A DNA stretch of 64,000 bases, taken from assembly GCF_900109135.1 (NCBI RefSeq), contig NZ_FNYT01000013.1, positions 23,251-87,250 of the forward strand, written 5' to 3'. Positions within the stretch are counted from its first letter, which is position 1. Every line of letters begins with the position of its first letter. Under the pieces are notes generated by a model. It was not told where the DNA came from, searched no databases, and saw only the letters and a program-made list of their open reading frames with translations. Below are positions 1 through 6,932 of this stretch, in pieces. A program made the position numbers and the translations under genes. The stretch comes from Trichococcus ilyis. GTDB lineage: Bacteria > Bacillota > Bacilli > Lactobacillales > Aerococcaceae.

Positions 1-315
1 GGTAGCCGCCAACGCCAGGAATGGGGCTCCCCGGAGAATCCATTGTTTGAATTTTTCGCCTTTTTTGTTTGCCCCCATGCGGTCGACGATTGCGCCGATG
101 ATCGGATCATTGATGCCATCAAGGATTTTTGTGATCAGGATGACGATGGAATAGTGGGCCAGCGATATCCCGATATATTGAGTGTAGAAAATGAACATGT
201 AGCTGGAAATTAGCGTGAAGCTCATATTGCACCCGAAGTCGCCCATGAAATATCCCAGCAGATCACGGAATCCGAATGGACGCTTTGCAGTGCCGGTTAC
301 CTGATTTGGAGCCAT
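1..315 (-). CDS. GPH-family sugar/uronide:cation symporter (N-terminal part)
   Basis: Only the first 105 codons are present; the gene runs off the left edge. Translation starts at an ATG preceded by GGAGG and gives a hydrophobic N-terminus with the features of the glycoside-pentoside-hexuronide symporters (MelB/UidB/YicJ type): a first helix beginning near residue 17 (FRDLLGYFMGDFGCN), a second helix, and the diagnostic loop DGINDPIIGAIVDRMG at about residues 64-79, where MelB-type carriers have their conserved D-x-x-x-D-P motif. It is an integral membrane importer that presumably brings in a glucuronide or hexuronate for the divergently placed uronate operon. The substrate cannot be read from the sequence. 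Confidence 0.85.
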   Translation of the reverse strand, partial: MAPNQVTGTAKRPFGFRDLLGYFMGDFGCNMSFTLISSYMFIFYTQYIGISLAHYSIVILITKILDGINDPIIGAIVDRMGANKKGEKFKQWILRGAPFLALAAT

Positions 316-421
316 TTTAAAACATCCTCCCATATAAGATTTTTTTGATCAGAAAAGCTAAAACAATAATGACGGAAATTTATGTATCGCAATATGAAAA
401 TACTTTTCTTAATCTGATATG

Positions 422-450
422 AGTATAGTAAGAAAACGCATTCAAGTCAA
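422..450 (-). promoter_or_regulatory. Promoter of the GPH transporter
   Basis: Reading the minus strand, TTGACT (450-445) and TATACT (427-422) are separated by exactly 17 bp. This gives an mRNA start near 415 and a leader of roughly 100 nt before the transporter start codon at 315. Confidence 0.75.
431..444. promoter_or_regulatory. Candidate cre (CcpA) site inside the transporter promoter
   Basis: AGAAAACGCATTCA matches the cre consensus TGWNANCGNTNWCA at 12 of 14 positions. It lies wholly in the 17-bp spacer between the -35 and -10 boxes of the transporter promoter, where bound CcpA would be expected to block RNA polymerase. Assignment rests on consensus match and position only. Confidence 0.5.
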
Positions 451-684
451 AGTGGATCGGCTGAAATAGCCAAAATCAAAGCGATAATGTCAAAATTCCG
501 CCATAATACTGCAGCACGGATGATCGGTTCCGATGTCCTTTAGAACTGCAATTTCAGGAAAATGCCGCGCGGACGCCCTGACTCCTATGTTTGCTTTCAT
601 GAAGAAAAACCGAAAGGTGTCCGTCACGCACAATCGCCCCTTTGGATCAAAAAGAAATATTTACAGATATTCCACTCAGGGGGC

Positions 685-713
685 TTATCAGGTCTGTTTT
701 TTTTTGTTATAAT
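685..713 (+). promoter_or_regulatory. Promoter of the IclR-type regulator
   Basis: TTATCA (685-690), a 17-bp spacer and a perfect TATAAT (708-713). The predicted start near 720 falls at the edge of an inverted repeat at 723-742. Confidence 0.65.
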
Positions 714-722
714 ATCACAATG

Positions 723-742
723 TGAAACGGTTTCCCGTTTGA
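723..742. promoter_or_regulatory. Candidate operator of the IclR/KdgR-like regulator
   Basis: TGAAACGG and CCGTTTGA form an inverted repeat with one mismatch in eight and a 4-bp spacer, sitting at the predicted transcription start. TGAAAC...GTTTCA half sites are the known signature of KdgR-type operators of the IclR family in proteobacteria, so autoregulation by the adjacent IclR protein is a reasonable inference. Confidence 0.5.
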
Positions 743-833
743 TGAATCCGACCGTTGATTTTTTGATTTGATCGATCAAGAAAATGGAACGTTACTCAAG
801 GCTACTATAGATTAAGATTATACTCAGAAAAGG

Positions 834-1619
834 ATGAGCAGAAAAATGGTACAAAAAGAAGAATCCAACCCAAGTACAAAAGTGCAATCAATTGACCGTG
901 CCTTAGCGATTTTGGAAACTTTGGCGGAATATCCTAGCCTCAGCTTGATGGAATTAAGCGAAAAAGTCCATCTGCACAAAGCGACGACGCATCGCTTGGT
1001 CAACTCGTTGATGGAGAACGGCTACATCGATCGCAATCCTTACACGAAGCAATACCGTATTTCTTTAAAAATGTTCCATCTCGGGAATAAACGGGTCCAC
1101 AATATCGACTTTTTGAACGTGGCCAAAAGCATGATCCGCCAATTATCGGATGACACGAAACAAACGGTGCATCTGGTTGTGGAAGATAACGAAGAAGTGC
1201 TGTACATCGATAAGTACGGTGAATCCCGCGGTGTGCGGATGCAATCAAAGATCGGTACAAAAGCGCCGCTCTACTGCACTGCCGTCGGGAAAGCCCTCTT
1301 GAGCACCCGCCAAAATGCGTCTGTCCGTGAATACTGGGACAGCATCGTTCCGGAGCAGAAGACCGGGCGCACAATCACCACCTATGAAGAGCTCATCAGT
1401 GAATTGGACGAAATCAGAAGAAATGGCTACGCTATCGATGATGAGGAGTTTGAGGAAGGCATCGTCTGCATCGCTGCAGCCTTCTCCAGCGCGAGGGAAG
1501 TTGCCGCAGGCGCGATAAGCATCTCATTGCCATTGTCCGATATGGTTGACAAAGATTTTTATACCGGGAAAATTTTGGAGTATGCCACAAAAATTTCACA
1601 TCTTCTTGGCCATTTTTGA
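834..1619 (+). CDS. IclR-family transcriptional regulator (KdgR-like)
   Basis: A 261-residue protein with the two-domain IclR architecture. An N-terminal winged helix-turn-helix spans about residues 17-80 (SIDRALAILETLAE followed by VHLHKATTHRLVNSL), and a C-terminal effector-binding domain spans about 85-255, including the conserved segment AVGKALLS and the GYAIDDEEFEEGIVCIAA signature. It sits between a uronide transporter and the kdgA-uxaC-uxuA operon, so it most likely senses a hexuronate breakdown product such as KDG and represses these genes. The ATG at 834 has a G-rich stretch almost touching it. An in-frame ATG at 846 has a better placed AGGATGAG and could be the true start. Confidence 0.88.
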   Translation: MSRKMVQKEESNPSTKVQSIDRALAILETLAEYPSLSLMELSEKVHLHKATTHRLVNSLMENGYIDRNPYTKQYRISLKMFHLGNKRVHNIDFLNVAKSMIRQLSDDTKQTVHLVVEDNEEVLYIDKYGESRGVRMQSKIGTKAPLYCTAVGKALLSTRQNASVREYWDSIVPEQKTGRTITTYEELISELDEIRRNGYAIDDEEFEEGIVCIAAAFSSAREVAAGAISISLPLSDMVDKDFYTGKILEYATKISHLLGHF

Positions 1620-1649
1620 TTTTTCCGAGCGTGGTCACCGCAGCAGGAG

Positions 1650-1694
1650 CTCCCCACAAACCGCATGATACGTGCGGTTGTGGGGAGTTTTTTT
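1650..1694 (+). terminator. Rho-independent terminator after the IclR gene
   Basis: A 15-16 bp GC-rich stem (CTCCCCACAAACCGCA paired with its complement) with a 7-nt loop, followed by seven T residues. It separates the regulator from the catabolic operon. Confidence 0.9.
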
Positions 1695-1787
1695 GCGGCC
1701 TTCGCAATGACTGGTGCGGCGGCTCAAAGCTATGCCACATTTTTTTCACAATTGCCCAATCATTTTTTTATTTCTGATGGAATTTCG

Positions 1788-1816
1788 TTGACATCAAAGT
1801 TGGTAAATTCTATAAT
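1788..1816 (+). promoter_or_regulatory. Consensus promoter of the uronate catabolic operon
   Basis: Both hexamers are perfect sigma-A matches, TTGACA (1788-1793) and TATAAT (1811-1816), with the ideal 17-bp spacing. Such a strong promoter would need tight repression, consistent with the palindrome that follows directly. Confidence 0.9.
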
Positions 1817-1841
1817 GAACTCGAGTTATGATACTGAGTTC
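1817..1841. promoter_or_regulatory. Candidate operator downstream of the kdgA -10 box
   Basis: GAACTC (1817-1822) and GAGTTC (1836-1841) form a perfect inverted repeat spanning the transcription start, and AACTCGAGTT (1818-1827) is itself a perfect 10-bp palindrome. The sequence is unrelated to the repeat at 723-742, so it may belong to another regulator (for example a GntR-type UxuR) or to a second IclR recognition mode. Confidence 0.5.
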
Positions 1842-1873
1842 CACAATGCGAGACCACGAATGGAGGATGACAA

Positions 1874-2521
1874 ATGAGCGTCAAGAGAGATACCCTGGCT
1901 CAATTACAAAAAAATTACCTGTTTGCAGTAGTGCGCGGGGCTTCCGAAGAGGACGGCTACGAGATTTCCAAAGCAGCATATCAAGGAGGCATCAAGAACA
2001 TCGAGGTGACATTCTCGACTCCGGGTGCTGAAAACGTTATGCGCAAGCTCGCTGAAGAATTCGCGGGTACGGATATGGTTGTAGGTGCAGGCACGGTATT
2101 GGATGAAGTCGCTGCGAGAATTTCAATCATGAACGGAGCGAAATTCATCGTAAGCCCTTCCTTCAATGAAAAGATTTCGAGAATGTGCAACCTTTACACG
2201 GTCCCTTACTTGCCTGGCTGCGGTTCTGTTACAGAAATCCAAATGGCTTTGGAAACTGGCTGTGAAGTAGTGAAGCTGTTCCCGGGTGGTTTGTTGGGTC
2301 CTGGATTCATCAAAGACGTTCATGGTCCTATTCCTTGGGTTGATGTGATGCCTTCGGGTGGGGTGAGCATCGAAAACATGGATAAATGGATCGCAAACGG
2401 TGCTTGGTCAGTCGGTGTCGGCAGTGCTTTGACACGCAACGTTAAAGAAGGCGGCTACGCCAGTGTAGCGGCTGCCGCAAAAGAATTTGCGGATCGGTTG
2501 GCTGAAATCAAAGCGCAATAA
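1874..2521 (+). CDS. kdgA: 2-dehydro-3-deoxy-6-phosphogluconate / 4-hydroxy-2-oxoglutarate aldolase
   Basis: A 215-residue class I aldolase of the KDPG/KHG family that cleaves 2-keto-3-deoxy-6-phosphogluconate to pyruvate and glyceraldehyde 3-phosphate, the last step of hexuronate breakdown. The family motifs are in place: the catalytic Glu44 in NIEVTFSTPG, the GAGTVLD phosphate-side segment at about 71-77, and the Schiff-base Lys134 in VVKLFPGG, followed by the PSGGV loop near 160. It is the first gene of the operon; uxaC follows after 43 bp. No KDG kinase gene (kdgK) is present in the window, so the phosphorylation step must be encoded elsewhere, perhaps left of the window edge. Confidence 0.95.
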   Translation: MSVKRDTLAQLQKNYLFAVVRGASEEDGYEISKAAYQGGIKNIEVTFSTPGAENVMRKLAEEFAGTDMVVGAGTVLDEVAARISIMNGAKFIVSPSFNEKISRMCNLYTVPYLPGCGSVTEIQMALETGCEVVKLFPGGLLGPGFIKDVHGPIPWVDVMPSGGVSIENMDKWIANGAWSVGVGSALTRNVKEGGYASVAAAAKEFADRLAEIKAQ

Positions 2522-2564
2522 TCAATAGCATTTCAAAATTAAGTTCGGAAGGGGATTTCATCAC

Positions 2565-3980
2565 ATGTCATTTATTCATGACGACTTTATGCTGCAGTCC
2601 GAAACGGCAAAGAAACTTTACCACGAATATGCGGAAAACCTGCCCATCTTCGATTATCACTGTCACTTGGTCCCACAGCAGATCGCTGAAGATTATGAGT
2701 TCGAAAATATTACGGAACTTTGGTTGGGCGGAGATCATTACAAATGGCGCGCGATGCGTGCGATGGGGATTCCGGAAGAGAAGATCACCGGCGATGCGTC
2801 TCCCGAAGAAAAATTTGAAGCTTGGGCCTACGCTGCTGAAAATGCAGTCGGAAACCCTTTGTTCCACTGGACAGCTTTGGAATTGAAAAAATATTTCCAT
2901 ATTGAAGAAACGCTTACCAGCGCCAACTGGAAGGAAATCTATGCTGAATGCAACCGGATCCTGAAAGAAGAAAAGCTGACAGCCCGTAAATTGATCAAAA
3001 ATTCCAATGTCACTTTCATCTGCACAACAGACAACCCAACGGACACGTTGGAATGGCACAAAGCAATCGCTGAGGACAAGACATTCGATGTTGCCGTTGT
3101 TCCTGGTTTCCGTCCGGATGAAGCTTTCGCAATCCAAGATCCAGCCAAATTTGCCGGCTTCATCGGGAAAATGCAAGAGGCGACCGGCAAGGGCATGGCC
3201 TCATTCGCTGAATTGCTGGCAGGAATGGAAGAACGGATCCAATACTTTGCCGATCATGGTTCGAACGTTTCCGATCACGGTTTGTCCCAGATCTATTACG
3301 CTGAAGCAACCGATGAAGAAATCGAAGCCATCTACGCCAAGGCGCTTGCCGGGGAAAACATTTCTGAAGCGGAATACGCCAAATATCAGACACGCTTGTT
3401 GGTGGAACTGGGCAAAATCTATGCAGCCAAAGATTTCGTGATGCAATTGCACTTCGGCGCCATCCGCAACAACAACAGACGCATGTTTGCCAAATTGGGT
3501 GCAGATGCCGGTTTCGATTCCATCCAGGATCAACCGAACGTCTCTTACGCTTTGAACAATCTTTTGGCCGCTATGGATGTGACGAACGAATTGCCTAAAT
3601 TCATCGCCTATAATCTTGATCCTACCTACTTCGACTTGGTGGGAACGGCAATCACGAACTTCCAAGCGAACGATAAAGGCATCAAGAGCAAAGTCCAAAT
3701 GGGCTCCGGTTGGTGGTTCAATGACACCAAATACGGCATGCTGAAACAATTGAAATCTTTATCTGAAGCAGGCTTATTGATGAATTTCGTCGGCATGCTG
3801 ACGGATTCAAGAAGCTTCATCTCCTATACGCGCCATGAATATTTCCGCCGTATCCTGTGCGATTTCATCGGTGATCTGGTTGAACGTGGAGAAATCCCGA
3901 ATGATGACGCTTTATTGGAAAAGCTGATCACGAACATCAGCTACAACAACGCTGTAGAATACTTTGAATTTAAAAAATAA
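2565..3980 (+). CDS. uxaC: Glucuronate (uronate) isomerase
   Basis: A 471-residue protein, the usual length for UxaC. It interconverts D-glucuronate and D-fructuronate (or galacturonate and tagaturonate) in the cytosol. It belongs to the amidohydrolase superfamily: the N-terminal metal-binding His-x-His is H32/H34 in IFDYHCHL. The mid-protein QLHFGAIRNNN and the C-terminal GMLTDSRSFISYTRHEYFRRIL are characteristic UxaC blocks. A GGAAGGGG ribosome site lies upstream. It is the second gene of the kdgA operon, 33 bp before uxuA. Confidence 0.97.
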   Translation: MSFIHDDFMLQSETAKKLYHEYAENLPIFDYHCHLVPQQIAEDYEFENITELWLGGDHYKWRAMRAMGIPEEKITGDASPEEKFEAWAYAAENAVGNPLFHWTALELKKYFHIEETLTSANWKEIYAECNRILKEEKLTARKLIKNSNVTFICTTDNPTDTLEWHKAIAEDKTFDVAVVPGFRPDEAFAIQDPAKFAGFIGKMQEATGKGMASFAELLAGMEERIQYFADHGSNVSDHGLSQIYYAEATDEEIEAIYAKALAGENISEAEYAKYQTRLLVELGKIYAAKDFVMQLHFGAIRNNNRRMFAKLGADAGFDSIQDQPNVSYALNNLLAAMDVTNELPKFIAYNLDPTYFDLVGTAITNFQANDKGIKSKVQMGSGWWFNDTKYGMLKQLKSLSEAGLLMNFVGMLTDSRSFISYTRHEYFRRILCDFIGDLVERGEIPNDDALLEKLITNISYNNAVEYFEFKK

Positions 3981-4013
3981 AAAAATATACAAAAGAAGAG
4001 GAAGTGCATTGCA

Positions 4014-5069
4014 ATGGAAATGTCATTCAGATGGTACGGTCATGATGATCCTGTTACTTTGAAAAATATCCGTCAAATCCCAGGAATGAAAGGTATCGTT
4101 ACAGCAGTTTACGATATCCCGGTAGGCCAACCATGGCCATTGGAAAGAATCGAAAAATTAAAAGCAGACGTAGAAGCAGAAGGTATGTACATCTCTGTCA
4201 TCGAATCTGTTCCGGTTCACGAATCCATCAAATTGGGTCGTCCAGACCGTGATCAATACATCAGTGCTTACAAAGAAACCTTGCGTAACCTGGGTAAAGC
4301 CGGAATTCCGGTTGTATGCTACAACTTTATGCCAATCTTTGACTGGACGCGTTCCAACTTGGCATACGAATTACCGGATGGTTCAAATGCGTTGATCTTC
4401 GATGAAGAAGAAGTAAACAAAATGGATCCACGTACGCTTTCTCTTCCAGGTTGGGACGAAAGCTACTCTTCTGAAGAAATGAACGCTTTAATGGATGAAT
4501 ACAAAGAAGTCGACGAAGAAAAACTATGGGAAAACCTGGAATACTTCATCAAAGAAATCATTCCGGTAGCGGAGGCAGCTGGCGTCAAGATGGCGATTCA
4601 CCCGGATGATCCTCCATACAGCATCTTCGGATTGCCGCGTATCATCACAGGTGGAGAAGCATTGAACCGCTTCATCAAATTGTACGATAGCGAATATAAT
4701 GGCGTAACTTTATGCGTTGGTTCATTCGCGTCCGATCCAAAGAACGATGCAGTAGCAATCTTGAAAGATATGCTGGCTAAAAAACGCGTGAACTTCGTGC
4801 ATGCACGTAACGTGAAACTAGTCGGCGGACGTTCATTCGAAGAGTCTGCTCACTTGTCCGAAATGGGATCCATCGACATGTATGAAGTCGTTAAAGCATG
4901 CGTTGAAGGCGGTTTTGAAGGCGCAATCCGTCCAGACCACGGCCGTATGATTTGGGGCGAAACTGGCAAACCAGGTTATGGCTTGTATGACCGTGCATTA
5001 GGGGCAACTTACCTGAATGGTTTGGAAGAAGCCGTTAAGAAAAACTTGAAAGCTCAACAACAAAAATAA
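4014..5069 (+). CDS. uxuA: D-mannonate dehydratase
   Basis: A 351-residue UxuA that dehydrates D-mannonate to 2-keto-3-deoxygluconate with a divalent metal. It has the xylose-isomerase-like TIM barrel of this family. Visible signatures include RWYGHDDPVTL at the N-terminus, MAIHPDDPPYSIFGLPRII with the metal-binding His and Asp, CVGSFASD (Cys ligand), FVHARNVK, and RPDHGRMIWGE at about residues 300-320. An AAGAGGAAG ribosome site precedes the ATG. It receives mannonate from the oxidoreductase encoded directly downstream (19 bp gap). Confidence 0.97.
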   Translation: MEMSFRWYGHDDPVTLKNIRQIPGMKGIVTAVYDIPVGQPWPLERIEKLKADVEAEGMYISVIESVPVHESIKLGRPDRDQYISAYKETLRNLGKAGIPVVCYNFMPIFDWTRSNLAYELPDGSNALIFDEEEVNKMDPRTLSLPGWDESYSSEEMNALMDEYKEVDEEKLWENLEYFIKEIIPVAEAAGVKMAIHPDDPPYSIFGLPRIITGGEALNRFIKLYDSEYNGVTLCVGSFASDPKNDAVAILKDMLAKKRVNFVHARNVKLVGGRSFEESAHLSEMGSIDMYEVVKACVEGGFEGAIRPDHGRMIWGETGKPGYGLYDRALGATYLNGLEEAVKKNLKAQQQK

Positions 5070-5088
5070 GAAAGAAGGTTATTCAACC

Positions 5089-5934
5089 ATGACAAGTCCA
5101 TTCGTTCATGATTTTACCGATAAAGTAGTAGTAGTTACAGGTGCAGGCGGCGTATTGTGCTCATACTTCGCGAAAGAATTCGCCAGAGCCGGCGCTAAAG
5201 TTGCCCTTTTGGACTTGAACCTTGACAATGCGCAAGGCTACGCAGACGAAATCGTAGCTGCAGGCGGCATCGCTAAAGCATTCAAAGCCAACGTTTTGGA
5301 ATTGCCAAGCTTGCAGGCAGCCAAAGAAGCGGTCGTAGCTGAATTAGGCGAAGTGGATATCTTGGTCAACGGGGCAGGCGGCAACAATCCGCGCGCAACG
5401 ACCGACAACGAATACCACGAAACGGATTTGCCTGAAGGAACAAAAACGTTCTTCGACTTGGATCAAAGCGGCATCGAATTCGTCTTCAACTTGAACTTCT
5501 TGGGTACTGTATTGCCTACACAAGTTTTTGCCAAAGACATGGTTGGCCGCCCAGGCGCCAACATCATCAACATTTCAAGCATGAACGGTTTCACACCATT
5601 GACCAAAATCGTTGCTTACTCAGGCGCGAAAGCTGCTATCTCCAACTTGACCGAATGGTTGGCTGTACACTTCTCGCACGTAGGTATCCGTGTCAATGCG
5701 ATCGCACCAGGCTTCCTGGTTTCAAAACAAAACCAAGCGTTGTTGTTCAACGAAGATGGCACACCGACTCCTCGCACAGGCAAGATCCTGAACGGCACGC
5801 CAATGGGCCGTTTCGGCGAACCGCATGAATTGATCGGCGGCTTGCTGTTCTTGGCAGACGAGAAAGCTGCAAGCTTCGTGAACGGCGTCGTATTGCCGAT
5901 CGATGGCGGCTTCAACGCGTATTCAGGCGTATAA
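5089..5934 (+). CDS. SDR-family D-mannonate oxidoreductase (fructuronate reductase)
   Basis: A 281-residue short-chain dehydrogenase/reductase. The NAD(P)-binding TGAGGVLC is at residues 17-24, the NAGG-type strand (LVNGAGGNN) at 92-100, and the catalytic Ser164-Tyr177-Lys181 set lies in NISSMNGFTP and YSGAK. Its place between uxuA and the rest of the uronate genes indicates that it reduces fructuronate to mannonate. In enterobacteria that step is done by UxuB, a different (polyol dehydrogenase) family; SDR replacements are common in Gram-positive operons. The reaction is inferred from context, the fold is clear. Confidence 0.85.
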   Translation: MTSPFVHDFTDKVVVVTGAGGVLCSYFAKEFARAGAKVALLDLNLDNAQGYADEIVAAGGIAKAFKANVLELPSLQAAKEAVVAELGEVDILVNGAGGNNPRATTDNEYHETDLPEGTKTFFDLDQSGIEFVFNLNFLGTVLPTQVFAKDMVGRPGANIINISSMNGFTPLTKIVAYSGAKAAISNLTEWLAVHFSHVGIRVNAIAPGFLVSKQNQALLFNEDGTPTPRTGKILNGTPMGRFGEPHELIGGLLFLADEKAASFVNGVVLPIDGGFNAYSGV

Positions 5935-5950
5935 GCTAAAGCAATAGAAT

Positions 5951-6006
5951 AGGGCAGATAGAACGAAGTGTTTCATACAGTTCAAAGCTATCTGCCTTGT
6001 TTTTTT
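5951..6006 (+). terminator. Terminator-like hairpin inside the uronate gene cluster
   Basis: AGGGCAGATAG pairs with CTATCTGCCTT around a 26-nt loop that itself contains GAAC/GTTC, followed by a T-run. It would partially terminate transcripts after the reductase and lower expression of the HAD and GH3 genes relative to kdgA-uxaC-uxuA. Confidence 0.65.
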
Positions 6007-6031
6007 GAGAACAAGTTAGGAGAGAAAAAAT

Positions 6032-6880
6032 ATGTCTACACACCCAGCACAATTCACAAAACAAAAACAATTTTTAGTCTGTGTCGATTCTGATGGCTGC
6101 GCAATGGATACGATGAACGTGAAGCATGAACGCTTCTTCGGACCCTTGGCAGCTGATGAATACGGTATCAAGGATCGCGAAACATTCTTGGCTGATTGGA
6201 ACCGCATCAACCTGTTCTCCAGCACGCGCGGCATCAACCGCTTTAAAGCGTTGGTCCTGACGTTGATCGAGGCACAGGAAAAAGGTGAAGAAATCGGCGA
6301 CATTACTGCTTTGACCAACTGGGCAAACAATGCGCCATCTTTATCCAATGCTTCCCTTGAAGCGGAAATCGCGAAAGCATCTTCCGAAGACCTGGAAAAA
6401 GCGTTGGTATGGAGCAAAAAAGTCAATGAAGGCATCGAAACGGAATTGGCGGGCGAAGACAAGCCGTTCCCTGGCGTTCTCGAAGGCTTGACAAAAATCC
6501 ACGGTTTGACTGATGTCGCGATTGTAAGCTCAGCCAACAGCGAAGCCTTGAACAGCGAGTGGAACCGACACAATCTGATGCCACAGGTTGACGTAGTCTA
6601 TGGACAGGAGATCGGCAGCAAAGCGGATGCGATTGCTGACCTGTTGACGAAAGGTTATGCAGCGGACGAAATTCTGATGGTCGGCGACGCACCTGGCGAC
6701 GAACAAGCGGCAGCAGCAAACGGCGTCTTCTATTATCCGATCCTTTTCGGAAAAGAAGAATTCTCTTGGGAACGTTTGAGCAATGAAGCGATCGATAAAT
6801 TCCTGAACAAAGAATACGCAGGGGCTTACCAAGAAAAAGTGCTTGGGGAATTCCATGCCTTGTTGGCTCAATTCGACTAA
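6032..6880 (+). CDS. HAD-superfamily hydrolase, probably a phosphatase
   Basis: A 282-residue haloacid-dehalogenase-fold protein with all four motifs: motif I DSDGCAMD (nucleophile Asp19 and acid/base Asp21), motif II Ser in AIVSSANSE, motif III Lys in GSKADAI and motif IV GDAPGDE near residue 217. A large helical cap lies between motifs I and II, so it should act on a small phosphorylated metabolite. The substrate is unknown. It is located in a uronate gene cluster, 97 bp after the SDR gene and just before the GH3 gene, with its own TAGGAGAG ribosome site. It could dephosphorylate a sugar phosphate formed when the imported glycoside is handled, or act in detoxification of a stalled intermediate. 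Confidence 0.8.
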   Translation: MSTHPAQFTKQKQFLVCVDSDGCAMDTMNVKHERFFGPLAADEYGIKDRETFLADWNRINLFSSTRGINRFKALVLTLIEAQEKGEEIGDITALTNWANNAPSLSNASLEAEIAKASSEDLEKALVWSKKVNEGIETELAGEDKPFPGVLEGLTKIHGLTDVAIVSSANSEALNSEWNRHNLMPQVDVVYGQEIGSKADAIADLLTKGYAADEILMVGDAPGDEQAAAANGVFYYPILFGKEEFSWERLSNEAIDKFLNKEYAGAYQEKVLGEFHALLAQFD

Positions 6881-6932
6881 GAACCTTTCAATCGATGCAA
6901 GATAGAAAATGAAGTTATCAGGAGGAAAAAAA

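Noticed and set aside
562..771. 69-codon plus-strand reading frame before the IclR gene
   Set aside because: It covers the iclR promoter and operator, has no ribosome site and shows no family-like sequence.
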